DNA of 32,115 nt from JBBRXZ01 sp038232415 (GCA_038232415.1 JBBSHY010000009.1:1-32115); one strand, 5' to 3'. Positions 22,270 to 30,501 are shown, counted from the stretch's first letter. Notes: generated by a model not told the origin, from the letters alone. Numbers and translations are program-made.

Positions 22270-24134
22270 TGCCTGGGGAACGATTTGTCGTTATAGATAA
22301 TAGCTCTGAAGACGATCCGGTCAAAAAGAAAAAAGATGAGCTGAGAAAAAAGATAGCTGGCAAGGGCTTTCTGGCAGGCATGCAAAAAGGCTCCGGATCC
22401 GAAACTGGCTCTCATAGGGGAGAAGAACTTAACCAGCATTGGGCAACAAAAAATGAAAGCCAGGACTCAGAGGCAGTTACCGAAAAATCTAAACCATTCA
22501 AGCTTCTGCTAAGGCAACAGAAACAGAGCGGAAACGAAACAGCTGGAGGCTCAAAGCCACCCCCAGAGGTGTACAGAGAACTTAGACGTTCCTTGCGGTC
22601 AGAGAGGAGCGACGAACCAACCGCCGAAGCATATGAAAAACTTGAGCGCTTATGGGAGTTACAGAGTAGAAAAGATGAAGACAGAAATGTGAAGCCAACC
22701 GCCGAAGCAGACCTGCCAGAAACGGCACAGGTAACTGAAGCAGAGCCTCAGACCATCGCCGAATCCCCAGAACCGGATATTCACCATGTGGCTACCGAAA
22801 GAGACCGGGCAGATGAGCGTAAAGATTTAGCTGAAACTGAGGAAGATTTAAGACTTGAATCGCAAGAGAGGCGCACAGAGCCAGATGATAAAGAAGATGA
22901 TGATGCTGAATCTGCCAATGAGACAGAGCCTGAGCTAGTTGAAGTGGAACCGGAACCGGTTCCTGACGAGGAAGCGGAAACACAGTCTGAATCAGAACAA
23001 GAAACAGATGCGGAAGTTGAGCCGGCGCTAGTTATAGAGGAAGAGCCAGAATCGGAAGAAGACTCTGAGGATGAAGATACGGCCGAAGATCCGAATGAAT
23101 TTACAGAGGAAGAAGTTCGGCTTCGCAATACTGGCGAGACTGCTTCAGATGATAAAGAAGATGATGCCGCCGCTGTTAATGATCCGAAGCAAGCAGCCGC
23201 TTCAGATGCTGCCGGCACTATTGAAGCAACGGAAGAAATTGCTGATTCCGGCGATGAACAATCTGAGGATGCCAAGGCTTCAGCTGAAATAGCTGCTAAT
23301 GAAGATGAAGAGGAACCTGACAGCTCCGAAGCCCGGGTCGTCACGGCAGCCGAGAGGGACACTGAGCAGCGTGACTTAGCGGCTGAGCAGGCAGCCGAGC
23401 AGTCTGAAATTATAGCTGCTCAACAATCTGAAGATGAGGCCAAGCTCAAAGCAGAGCAATTTAATGAGGAGCAGATAAAGGCGCAGGAACACCTTGGGCA
23501 AATGTTAATGACCGCTGCCGAGACCGAGGCGCTCATCAAAGCTGAAAAACGTGAACGTTCTGAGGAAGCAGATGAGGCTAAACGAGCTGAATCCAAGAAG
23601 ACCGGAGCCGAAAAACTAGCCCAAAAACTAAGTAATGAAGCAGCGGTACTACCTACCGGTAAGCGCGTTGAAACCCTGAGTCGTTCCGAGCTACTGAGTA
23701 TGAGCGAAAAGATTATTATTGACGGCAGCAGTCTGCGTCAAATTTATGAAACTCATCTTATAGGCGAGCGAGGTTTAAGGCGACTAATAACTGAATATTT
23801 GCTCGGCGCTGATCTAAAAAAAGCATTGCGCCGTGAAATCGTGGAGCGCGAGATAGATTTTGAGCGCGATCCCGGTTTACGTGACATGACCCTACCGCAA
23901 CAGGTATCAACAAGTAGTGGCGGCGGTAATGCCGCCCTTACCAAGCTGTTGAGCCAAGTCATGCCTAATGCCGATAATGATGAAGAAGTCGCCTTTTTTA
24001 AAGCCCGAGCGGCCTATGAAGCTCTTGAGCAGCAAAAGTATAAAAAAAGACGGAGTATCATTGATATTAGCCTGGCAATTTTAATAGCAGCTCTAACTTT
24101 GACGTTAATCGTTGTCTTTCTAATACGCCATTAG
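22269..24134 (+). CDS. Acidic tail-anchored protein, unknown
   Basis: A 621-residue protein with three parts. Residues ~1-130 are mixed charged. Residues ~130-440 are extremely rich in Glu, Asp and Ala with coiled-coil-like heptads (AEQAAEQSEIIAAQQSEDEA). Residues ~465-545 form an ordered, probably conserved domain (LSRSELLSMSEKIIIDG, IYETHLIGERGLRRLITEYL, ALRREIVEREIDFERDPGLRDM). A single C-terminal TM helix (about 599-618, LAILIAALTLTLIVVFLI) ends the protein two residues from the terminus, typical of a tail anchor facing the cytoplasm. I have seen similar C-terminal domains in Saccharibacteria proteins, but I know no function. The start is GTG 22269, the only candidate after an in-frame TAA at 22242. 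Confidence 0.7.
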   Translation: MPGERFVVIDNSSEDDPVKKKKDELRKKIAGKGFLAGMQKGSGSETGSHRGEELNQHWATKNESQDSEAVTEKSKPFKLLLRQQKQSGNETAGGSKPPPEVYRELRRSLRSERSDEPTAEAYEKLERLWELQSRKDEDRNVKPTAEADLPETAQVTEAEPQTIAESPEPDIHHVATERDRADERKDLAETEEDLRLESQERRTEPDDKEDDDAESANETEPELVEVEPEPVPDEEAETQSESEQETDAEVEPALVIEEEPESEEDSEDEDTAEDPNEFTEEEVRLRNTGETASDDKEDDAAAVNDPKQAAASDAAGTIEATEEIADSGDEQSEDAKASAEIAANEDEEEPDSSEARVVTAAERDTEQRDLAAEQAAEQSEIIAAQQSEDEAKLKAEQFNEEQIKAQEHLGQMLMTAAETEALIKAEKRERSEEADEAKRAESKKTGAEKLAQKLSNEAAVLPTGKRVETLSRSELLSMSEKIIIDGSSLRQIYETHLIGERGLRRLITEYLLGADLKKALRREIVEREIDFERDPGLRDMTLPQQVSTSSGGGNAALTKLLSQVMPNADNDEEVAFFKARAAYEALEQQKYKKRRSIIDISLAILIAALTLTLIVVFLIRH

Positions 24135-24138
24135 CCGT

Positions 24139-24144
24139 TATACT
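24139..24144 (+). promoter_or_regulatory. -10 element (TATACT) for leaderless trhO
   Basis: TATACT ends 6 nt before ATG 24151, and it overlaps the end of the preceding gene's 3' flank. No Shine-Dalgarno is present. Confidence 0.5.
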
Positions 24145-24150
24145 GGTCGT

Positions 24151-25032
24151 ATGCAGAAAATCATTCTTTACTACAAATTTGCGCCTGTAGCTGATCCAGA
24201 AGCCGTTCGCCTATGGCAGCGTACTCTGTGCGAAAGGCTAAATCTGAAGGGCCGGATTATTATTGCCAGCCATGGCATTAATGGTACAGTGGGCGGCAAT
24301 GTCAACGAGCTGAAAGCCTATGTTAAGGAGACTAAAACCTATACTAATTTTAAAAATATAACTTTTAAATGGAGCGAAGGCAGCCGCGATGATTTTCCAA
24401 AGCTGGCTGTTAAGGTTCGTCCCGAAATTGTCACTTTTGGTGTAGCCGACTCCATAAAGGTAGATAACGACGGCATAATAAACAGCGGCAAACATCTAAA
24501 GCCTAAGCAAGTCCACGAATTAGTAAAAGAACGGGGAAAGGACGTAGTCTTTTTCGATGGCCGAAATGCTTACGAGGCCGCTGTGGGTAAATTTAAAAAT
24601 GCTGTCATACCAGGTGTCAGGCACACCAGGGATTTTGCTAGAGCCTTGGAAGACCCCAAGTACGATGCCATTAAGGACAAGGCGGTCGTCACCTACTGTA
24701 CCGGTGGTATACGCTGTGAGGTTCTCAGTATGGTTATGAGAAAGCAGGGCTTCAAAGAGGTCTACCAGATAGACGGCGGTATAGTTAAATACGGCGAGGA
24801 GTTTGGCGATGACGGTTTGTGGGAAGGTTCTCTCTATGTATTTGATGGCCGGATGGGCACAAAATTCTCCGACAAAGCCAAAAACATCGGTATCTGCACC
24901 CATTGCGGCTCTAAAACCAGCAACTATGAAAACTGTGCCGATAAAGCCTGCAATGACCTGATTCTAATCTGTGAAAACTGTAGATCAACTCATAAACACT
25001 GTGTTCTGCACGTCTCCTTAAGCCAGATTTAG
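24151..25032 (+). CDS. trhO: tRNA uridine-34 hydroxylase TrhO (rhodanese family)
   Basis: TrhO (YceA) makes 5-hydroxyuridine at the wobble position of tRNAs in an oxygen-dependent reaction. The 293-residue protein has the N-terminal ferredoxin-like domain (YKFAPVADPEAVRLWQ, GRIIIASHGINGTVGG) and the rhodanese domain with active site YCTGGIRCE (Cys183 and Cys189). A C-terminal Cys-rich segment (CTHCGSKTSNYENCADKAC, then CENC) probably binds zinc. All family blocks are intact. It lies 16 bp after the acidic protein and 2 bp before uvrC. With mnmA in the same window, two wobble-uridine modifiers are present. Confidence 0.92.
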   Translation: MQKIILYYKFAPVADPEAVRLWQRTLCERLNLKGRIIIASHGINGTVGGNVNELKAYVKETKTYTNFKNITFKWSEGSRDDFPKLAVKVRPEIVTFGVADSIKVDNDGIINSGKHLKPKQVHELVKERGKDVVFFDGRNAYEAAVGKFKNAVIPGVRHTRDFARALEDPKYDAIKDKAVVTYCTGGIRCEVLSMVMRKQGFKEVYQIDGGIVKYGEEFGDDGLWEGSLYVFDGRMGTKFSDKAKNIGICTHCGSKTSNYENCADKACNDLILICENCRSTHKHCVLHVSLSQI

Positions 25033-25034
25033 CA

Positions 25035-26546
25035 ATGAATGCGCTGCTTGAGACGAAGCTAACACAGCTGCCTAAAGAGCCTGGCGTCTATTTTTATAAA
25101 GATGGAGCAGGTGCGATTATTTATGTGGGCAAAGCTGCTGTGCTGCGTAATCGCGTACGCCAATACTTTCAGGTGTCGCGTAACCGGGACCCTAAGACAG
25201 AGGCCTTGGTGACAGAGATTGCCGATCTGGACTGGATGGTGGTAGAAAGCGAACTGGAAGCACTTTTTCTGGAAGCCGAGATGGTCCGGCGCTATATGCC
25301 CCGGTATAACATTTTGTTACGGGATGATAAAGCACTGAGTTATATACGCATTGATTACGATAGCGACTATCCTACAGTAACTACGACTCGCAGGCCGCTT
25401 GATGATGGAGCGCGTTATTTTGGTCCTTACTTCAGTACAGGAGCTGTGCGGCAAGCACTTAAATTATTAAGGCGAATTTTCCCTTTTGCTACAAAGCGCC
25501 AGATTAACCAGAAGCGGGCAACATTGCAATATCATCTGGGACTTGATCCGGGCCTGGAAGAAGGTAAGACAAGCCTGGAAGAATACCGTACGAATCTGCG
25601 CAAATTAATCGCGATCATTCAGGGGCGCCGAAAAACTATTATTAAGGAATTAGAGCGTGAAATGAAACGCACGGCTAAAGCTCAAGATTTTGAGCAGGCT
25701 GCGCGCGTACGGAATCAGTTGTTTGCCCTGCAAGGTCTAAATAAGCAGGTGATTTTCAGCGATAAAGAGTTCCTTGATATTAGTAAAGACCATGCCTTAA
25801 ACGAATTAGTTAACTTGTTAAGTATGGATAAATTTCCGCAACGGATTGAAGGCTATGATATTAGCCATATGCAAGGTAGCGATGTGGTGGCCAGTATGGT
25901 GGTATTTACTAATGGTGTGAGCAATAAGGCCGAATACCGTAAGTTTAAGACCAAGATCAACCATAATAATGATTTTTATAACATGAATGAAACTCTTAAG
26001 AGACGCTTGAGCGAGAAAAATCGTAAAGCCTGGGGATTGCCGAACCTGGTTTTGATTGATGGCGGTAAAGGCCAGTTAGATGCCGCCATTCAAGCTCGTG
26101 ATGAATGCGGTTATTACCAGATCCCATTTATTGGTCTGGCCAAGCGTGAAGAACAGGTCGTTATTCATAAACAAAAATCCAATGTCAAACTTAACCAGCA
26201 AGAACTGCATAAACTTGGCGGCTTTGTAACAGAAAGCGATGATTTTTTACTTGCTAACCTGCCCCATAACACCAATTTAGTGAAGCTGCTTCAGCGTATC
26301 CGCGATGAATCCCACCGCTTTGCCGTCAGCTATCATAGTGTTCTAAAGGTCAAACGTCAGACAGCCAGCCTTTTGGATGATATTCCAGGCATCGGCCCCG
26401 CCACCCGCAAAAAACTCCTCAAAACCTTCGGTTCGACCCGCGGCATAACGTTAGCGTCTGAGATTGAAATCTCCCAAGTTGCCGGCGAGCAGAGAGCTAA
26501 ACTTATCAAACAGTTATTCCCTAATACAAAGACTGATAGTTTATAA
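25035..26546 (+). CDS. uvrC: Excinuclease ABC subunit UvrC, shortened
   Basis: UvrC makes both incisions in nucleotide excision repair. Domains in order: GIY-YIG nuclease (about 11-95, PGVYFYKDG, IIYVGKAAVLRNRVRQYF), a UVR helix (about 205-240, KELEREMKRTAKAQDFEQAARVRNQL), an RNase H-type nuclease (IEGYDISHMQGSDVVASMVVF, LVLIDGGKGQLDAA) and a helix-hairpin-helix pair (DDIPGIGPATRKKLLKTFG). At 503 residues it is about 100 shorter than usual: the linker before DISH is nearly absent. The Cys-rich motif after the GIY-YIG domain is replaced (RATLQYHLGLDPGLEEG), leaving a single Cys in the whole protein. The start lies 2 bp after the trhO stop, so translation is likely coupled. Confidence 0.94.
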   Translation: MNALLETKLTQLPKEPGVYFYKDGAGAIIYVGKAAVLRNRVRQYFQVSRNRDPKTEALVTEIADLDWMVVESELEALFLEAEMVRRYMPRYNILLRDDKALSYIRIDYDSDYPTVTTTRRPLDDGARYFGPYFSTGAVRQALKLLRRIFPFATKRQINQKRATLQYHLGLDPGLEEGKTSLEEYRTNLRKLIAIIQGRRKTIIKELEREMKRTAKAQDFEQAARVRNQLFALQGLNKQVIFSDKEFLDISKDHALNELVNLLSMDKFPQRIEGYDISHMQGSDVVASMVVFTNGVSNKAEYRKFKTKINHNNDFYNMNETLKRRLSEKNRKAWGLPNLVLIDGGKGQLDAAIQARDECGYYQIPFIGLAKREEQVVIHKQKSNVKLNQQELHKLGGFVTESDDFLLANLPHNTNLVKLLQRIRDESHRFAVSYHSVLKVKRQTASLLDDIPGIGPATRKKLLKTFGSTRGITLASEIEISQVAGEQRAKLIKQLFPNTKTDSL

Positions 26547-26572
26547 ACCATGTCCAACACTCACGATTTTGC

Positions 26573-26578
26573 TATACT
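26573..26578 (+). promoter_or_regulatory. -10 element (TATACT) of the aminopeptidase gene
   Basis: TATACT ends 12 nt before ATG 26591, giving a leader of only about 5 nt with no room for a Shine-Dalgarno. Confidence 0.45.
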
Positions 26579-26590
26579 AAGTGATTAATT

Positions 26591-27820
26591 ATGGAATCTA
26601 GATTTACGAGTGAATTTTTTGCCGCTAATAGGCAAAGGCTTAGAGGGTCACTTGCAGGCACGGCACCGATCGTGATGAGCGCTAATGGTTTATTGCAGCG
26701 GAGGGCAGATAGTGCCTATGCCTTCGCGCAGGATGCTAATTTTTGGTACCTGACAGGGATTGATGAACCGGATATCGTGCTGGTGATGGACCGGGATGAG
26801 GAATATTTGATTGTACCTGGCCGCTCGGCCAGTCGTCAGACATTTGACGGTTCGCTGAATGATAAAGAACTGATTAAGCGTTCCAGTATTCAAACAATAT
26901 ATGATGACAAAACTGGCTGGGGACAGCTTCAAAACAGATTAAAAAAGGTTAAACATGTTGCTACCCTGGCGTCACCGCCGGCCTACATAGAGCATTATGG
27001 TATGTACACAAATCCGGCCCGGGCAGCGCTCACTGCGCGGCTCAAAAGTTATAAAAGCGGTCTGGAGTTAATTGATTTAAGCCCGCACCTAACCCGTCTG
27101 CGAATGACTAAACAAACCGAAGAATTGGCCGCCATTCAAGAAGCAATAGACATCACTATCAGTAGCCTTAAAGAAGCGACGCGTCCTGCTAAACTTCCCG
27201 GCTACTCCTATGAGTACCAGCTGGAGGCAGAAATAAGCCGAGGTTTTAGAAGACGGGGGGCAGGACATGCTTTTGAGTCCATCGTGGCTAGCGGTGAACA
27301 GGCCTGTACTCTTCACAACGTGGCAAACTCCGGCAAATTGGCAGCTGACGAACTTGTTCTGATGGATATCGGCGCTGAAGTTGAACATTATGCTGCCGAC
27401 ATCACCAGGACAATTAGCCGGGGGAAGCCCTCAAAACGCCAGCAAGCTGTGCATGCGGCAGTCATAGATATTCAAAAGTTTGCCTTTGATCTGTTAAAGC
27501 CAGGTGTCTTAATGAAGGAATACGAACAGCAGGTCGAAGATTATATGGGGGAAAAGCTACGCGAACTTGGTCTTATTAAAACTATTAATCATAAAAACGT
27601 CAGAAAATTTTATCCTCACGCCACCTCCCACTTTCTTGGGCTTAACGTCCATGATGTAGGCGATTACGAACGGCCGCTTGAACCAGGAACCGTGCTTACA
27701 GTTGAGCCTGGTATTTACATTAAAGACGAAGGCATAGGTGTGCGCATAGAAGATGATATTCTCATTACCCAAAAAGGCATCAAAATCCTCAGTAATAAGT
27801 TGCCCAGCACCCTCAGCTAA
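26591..27820 (+). CDS. pepP: Xaa-Pro aminopeptidase (M24B)
   Basis: A metallopeptidase that removes N-terminal residues before proline. The 409 residues comprise an N-terminal creatinase-like AMP_N domain (about 5-160, FWYLTGIDEPDIVLVMD) and an M24 pita-bread domain. All five metal ligands are present: Asp259 (VLMDIGAE), Asp270 (AADITRT), His347 (TSHFLGLNVHDVG), Glu372 (VEPGIY) and Glu387 (RIEDD). It probably frees amino acids from imported peptides, which would fit the solute-binding protein downstream. That link is inference. Confidence 0.92.
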   Translation: MESRFTSEFFAANRQRLRGSLAGTAPIVMSANGLLQRRADSAYAFAQDANFWYLTGIDEPDIVLVMDRDEEYLIVPGRSASRQTFDGSLNDKELIKRSSIQTIYDDKTGWGQLQNRLKKVKHVATLASPPAYIEHYGMYTNPARAALTARLKSYKSGLELIDLSPHLTRLRMTKQTEELAAIQEAIDITISSLKEATRPAKLPGYSYEYQLEAEISRGFRRRGAGHAFESIVASGEQACTLHNVANSGKLAADELVLMDIGAEVEHYAADITRTISRGKPSKRQQAVHAAVIDIQKFAFDLLKPGVLMKEYEQQVEDYMGEKLRELGLIKTINHKNVRKFYPHATSHFLGLNVHDVGDYERPLEPGTVLTVEPGIYIKDEGIGVRIEDDILITQKGIKILSNKLPSTLS

Positions 27821-27828
27821 CCTATAAT
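27800..27828 (+). promoter_or_regulatory. Promoter for the 4-TM protein and secG
   Basis: TTGCCC (27800-27805), 17 bp and a perfect TATAAT (27823-27828), ending 8 nt before ATG 27837. It implies leaderless transcription of the following two overlapping genes. The -35 lies inside the end of the aminopeptidase gene. Confidence 0.65.
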
Positions 27829-27836
27829 GACAGTTA

Positions 27837-28217
27837 ATGTATAAAAGTCGGCCGCTGTATAGCTTTCTGATTCGTTGGGTGGTTTGTAGCCTGGGGTTGT
27901 GGATCGCCGCCAGTTTTTTGAGCAGCAGTATTAGTTATGACAATAGATTTAGAGTAATTGTTATAGCCGGCCTGGTGCTGGCCGTAATCAACGTCGTTTT
28001 AAAACCGATACTCATAATCTTTTCGTTGCCAGCTATCCTGCTTACCCTGGGCCTGTTCATGATTATCATTAATGGCTTGACTGTTTTTATAGCCAGTAAA
28101 TTGTATCATTCGCTGCATGTTACCAATTTCTGGGCAGCCGTGTTTGCCGGTATGGTCATCGGACTGGTAAACTATTTAGTGACAGCCATTTTAGATTTAG
28201 AGGATTCACGCCCATGA
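27837..28217 (+). CDS. Phage_holin_4_2 (YvlD-like) 4-TM protein
   Basis: A 126-residue protein with four hydrophobic helices. Pattern LVLAVINVVLKPILIIFSLPAILLTLGLFMIIINGLTVFIASKL is characteristic of the YvlD/DUF360 family, whose members are small inner-membrane proteins of unknown function despite the holin name. Its TGA overlaps the secG ATG (ATGA at 28214-28217), so the two are translated together. Confidence 0.82.
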   Translation: MYKSRPLYSFLIRWVVCSLGLWIAASFLSSSISYDNRFRVIVIAGLVLAVINVVLKPILIIFSLPAILLTLGLFMIIINGLTVFIASKLYHSLHVTNFWAAVFAGMVIGLVNYLVTAILDLEDSRP

Positions 28218-28429
28218 GTATTTTCAACTACATTACTATCGGTTCAATGCTACTGATGATATTTTTGATTCTGATCCAAACACGAGGGGCGAGCCTGGGA
28301 GCCGGGCTTGGCGGTGCCGGCGAAGTTAACACAACTCGTCGCGGCACCGACAAAACCATTTTTCAGATAACCATTGTTTGTGCTCTGGTCTTTAGTTTGT
28401 CGCTGATTTTGGGTGTGATAATTAAATAA
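28214..28429 (+). CDS. secG: Preprotein translocase subunit SecG
   Basis: A 71-residue protein with two TM helices flanking a Gly-rich loop (RGASLGAGLGGAGEVNTTRRGTD), the diagnostic SecG layout. It is an auxiliary subunit of the SecYEG channel. It overlaps the 4-TM gene by 4 bp and is followed after 18 bp by a membrane-anchored solute-binding protein. Confidence 0.9.
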   Translation: MSIFNYITIGSMLLMIFLILIQTRGASLGAGLGGAGEVNTTRRGTDKTIFQITIVCALVFSLSLILGVIIK

Positions 28430-28447
28430 GTCAGGACTTTTAGGCCG

Positions 28448-30232
28448 ATGCCGACGCGACTTAACCGACTGCGCTTTTGGCGGCGAATCCGCGAACACCA
28501 GCAACAAGTTGGAAACCTAGGCGTACACGCTGAGCAACATATAGACCGGCACCTGCTCAAGCGGTTTGAGCGTTTAGCTCTAGTTCGGCGCTTCGTGATT
28601 AGCTGGCTGAGTTTACTGGTACTGCTAATCGCAGCTCAGGCGTACCAAAACCTGTCACTTAATAACTCTTATCAAACAACCAAAACTATACCAGGCGGTA
28701 TTTATAATGAAGGCGTCCAGGGCAGATTTACCAATGCTAATCCCCTGTATGCCACCAGTGACGCTGATACGACAATCTCACGTCTTATATTTGCCGGGCT
28801 GTTTACTTATAACCAACAGGGTAAATTAGTTGGCGAACTAGCCAGCCATTATAATGTCGACCCTCATGGCACAACTTACACGGTGCATCTTAAGCATCAT
28901 CTGACCTGGCAAGATGGTCGTTCAGTCACCAGCGGCGATGTCTTATTTACTTATAAGTCCATTCAAAACCCTGATGCACAATCACCCTTGCAGAATAGCT
29001 GGCAGGGAATTACAGTATCGGCACCCGATCCCAATACGGTAGTTTTTAAGCTGCCCAGTGCTTTGGCATCTTTTCCCTATAATTTGACGAACGGCATTAT
29101 TCCGCGGCACATTTTGGCGAGCGTTCCACCGTCTGATTTGCGTTCCGACGATTTTAACACTACACGTCCAATTGGTTCAGGGCCATTTGCCTGGCAGGCA
29201 ATAGAGGTAACGGGCGACGGTAACCCGCACACTGCGAAGGAGCAAATTGCTTTAACGCCTTTTAGCGCTTATCAAGGCGGTAAGCCAAAACTCCAAAAAA
29301 TTGTAGTAAAAGTATTTGCTTCTCAGCCGCAACTAGTCAAGGCTTTTGATAATAATCAGCTTACGGCCGTGAATGGTCTGACAGAGGTGCCGCATAAGCT
29401 TCAGGCTAAGACTGCTGTAATTCAGCATAGTCTGCCTCTAAGGGCAGCCGCGTTTACGTTCTTTAAAACTTCTAGTGGCGTTCTGGCTAACCAATCAGTA
29501 CGGCAGGCACTCGTAAAGGCTGCCAATGTGCCGGATATCATCAAACGCTTGGGTTATCCGGCCCGTGCCGTACGCGAACCGCTGCTAGTAGGCCAACTTG
29601 GTTATGATAAGACGCTTACCCAATCAAAATTTGACTTTAAGGCTGCTAAATCGACACTTGAAGGGGATGGCTGGACAGTTGATAAGCACGGTTGGCGCGT
29701 TAAAGCCGGTAAGCCGCTCAGTTTTACTCTTACCGCACCTAACACTCGTGATTCTCATCTGGTAGCCGGGCAATTACAGCAACAATGGCGGCGTTTAGGC
29801 GTTAAGCTGAATGTCCAGTTCCTAGAGCCTATAGATTTTCAGAACGCGCTCACTTATCATAGTTATGATGCGGTGCTGAATGGTATTTCCATTGGGGTTG
29901 ACCCGGATGTATTTGTCTACTGGGACAGTTCACAGGCCGACATTCGTTCGGTCAACCGCCTCAATCTGTCTGAGTATAAAAACGCCAAGGCCGATACAGC
30001 ATTGGAAGCAGGCCGCACCAGATTGGACTCCAGCTTACGAACTATAAAGCTCAAGCCATTTCTGCAGGCCTGGCAGCAGGATGCTCCCGCACTGGGGCTA
30101 TATCAGCCGCGAGTGCTATACCTGACAAATGGCCGGGTGGCCGGGCTTGATGACCATCCTATTAACACTGCAATCGATCGCTTTGCAAATGTTCAAGACT
30201 GGGAAATCCGTCAGGCCAGAGCCACCAACTAG
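28448..30232 (+). CDS. Membrane-anchored family-5 solute-binding protein
   Basis: An extracytoplasmic binding protein of the peptide/nickel (SBP_bac_5) family, 594 residues. The binding domain has the family blocks: YNEGVQGRFTNANPLYA near the start, HLKHHLTWQDGRSVTSGDVLFTY, and the later GSGPFAW and SLRTIKLKPFLQAWQQDAP regions. It is not a lipoprotein: there is no lipobox, but a 48-residue basic Arg/His/Gln-rich cytoplasmic tail followed by one TM helix (about 49-66, FVISWLSLLVLLIAAQ). No permease or ATPase gene lies beside it. It begins 18 bp after secG with a weak AGGA site. Peptide capture is the usual role, but specificity cannot be read from the sequence. Confidence 0.87.
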   Translation: MPTRLNRLRFWRRIREHQQQVGNLGVHAEQHIDRHLLKRFERLALVRRFVISWLSLLVLLIAAQAYQNLSLNNSYQTTKTIPGGIYNEGVQGRFTNANPLYATSDADTTISRLIFAGLFTYNQQGKLVGELASHYNVDPHGTTYTVHLKHHLTWQDGRSVTSGDVLFTYKSIQNPDAQSPLQNSWQGITVSAPDPNTVVFKLPSALASFPYNLTNGIIPRHILASVPPSDLRSDDFNTTRPIGSGPFAWQAIEVTGDGNPHTAKEQIALTPFSAYQGGKPKLQKIVVKVFASQPQLVKAFDNNQLTAVNGLTEVPHKLQAKTAVIQHSLPLRAAAFTFFKTSSGVLANQSVRQALVKAANVPDIIKRLGYPARAVREPLLVGQLGYDKTLTQSKFDFKAAKSTLEGDGWTVDKHGWRVKAGKPLSFTLTAPNTRDSHLVAGQLQQQWRRLGVKLNVQFLEPIDFQNALTYHSYDAVLNGISIGVDPDVFVYWDSSQADIRSVNRLNLSEYKNAKADTALEAGRTRLDSSLRTIKLKPFLQAWQQDAPALGLYQPRVLYLTNGRVAGLDDHPINTAIDRFANVQDWEIRQARATN

Positions 30233-30235
30233 ATC

Positions 30236-30264
30236 TTGAGTTTTGCAGTTAAAACAGATACGAT
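30236..30264 (+). promoter_or_regulatory. Promoter of the tRNA-Leu gene
   Basis: TTGAGT (30236-30241), 17 bp and TACGAT (30259-30264). It predicts a start near 30271, about 11 nt before the mature tRNA 5' end. Confidence 0.55.
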
Positions 30265-30281
30265 ATGGTGGTCTAGTAAGC

Positions 30282-30367
30282 GCGGATGTGGCGGAATGGT
30301 AGACGCGCTAGCTTCAGGAGCTAGTGAGCTTCGGCTCGTGGAGGTTCAAGTCCTCTCATCCGCACCA
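30282..30367 (+). tRNA. tRNA-Leu (anticodon CAG)
   Basis: An 86-nt class II tRNA. The acceptor stem GCGGATG pairs with CATCCGC followed by A and an encoded CCA. The anticodon stem CTAGC/GCTAG encloses loop TTCAGGA, with anticodon CAG at 30315-30317 flanked by T33 and G37. The long variable arm (TGAGC, TTCG loop, GCTCG) is that of leucine and serine tRNAs. The T arm is GAGG-TTCAAGT-CCTC. It decodes CUG. Confidence 0.97.
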
Positions 30368-30477
30368 ATTTTATACCTAAACTATTGCGTATTCTTATAG
30401 TAGCTACACGCTTATAACCACAAGCAAAACATCTAGAGCTGTGTTATCATAGCTGCTAGAAACTAGGGGATATATTG

Positions 30478-30501
30478 ATGGGAATTACTGCTTATGAGTA
30501 A
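30478..30501 (+). CDS. Leader mini-ORF, 7 residues (MGITAYE)
   Basis: ATG 30478 is preceded by GGGGA at 7 nt. The frame ends at TAA 30499-30501, overlapping the start of the FAD oxidase gene (ATG 30494). It could couple translation. Alternatively the GGGA at its start merely serves as the ribosome site for ATG 30494. Confidence 0.3.
   Translation: MGITAYE

Noticed and set aside
22781..23362. 193-codon Ser-rich minus-strand open frame
   Set aside because: It is the mirror of the Glu/Asp/Ala-rich region of the acidic protein; GAA/GAG/GAT/GCT codons read backwards give Ser-rich shadows.
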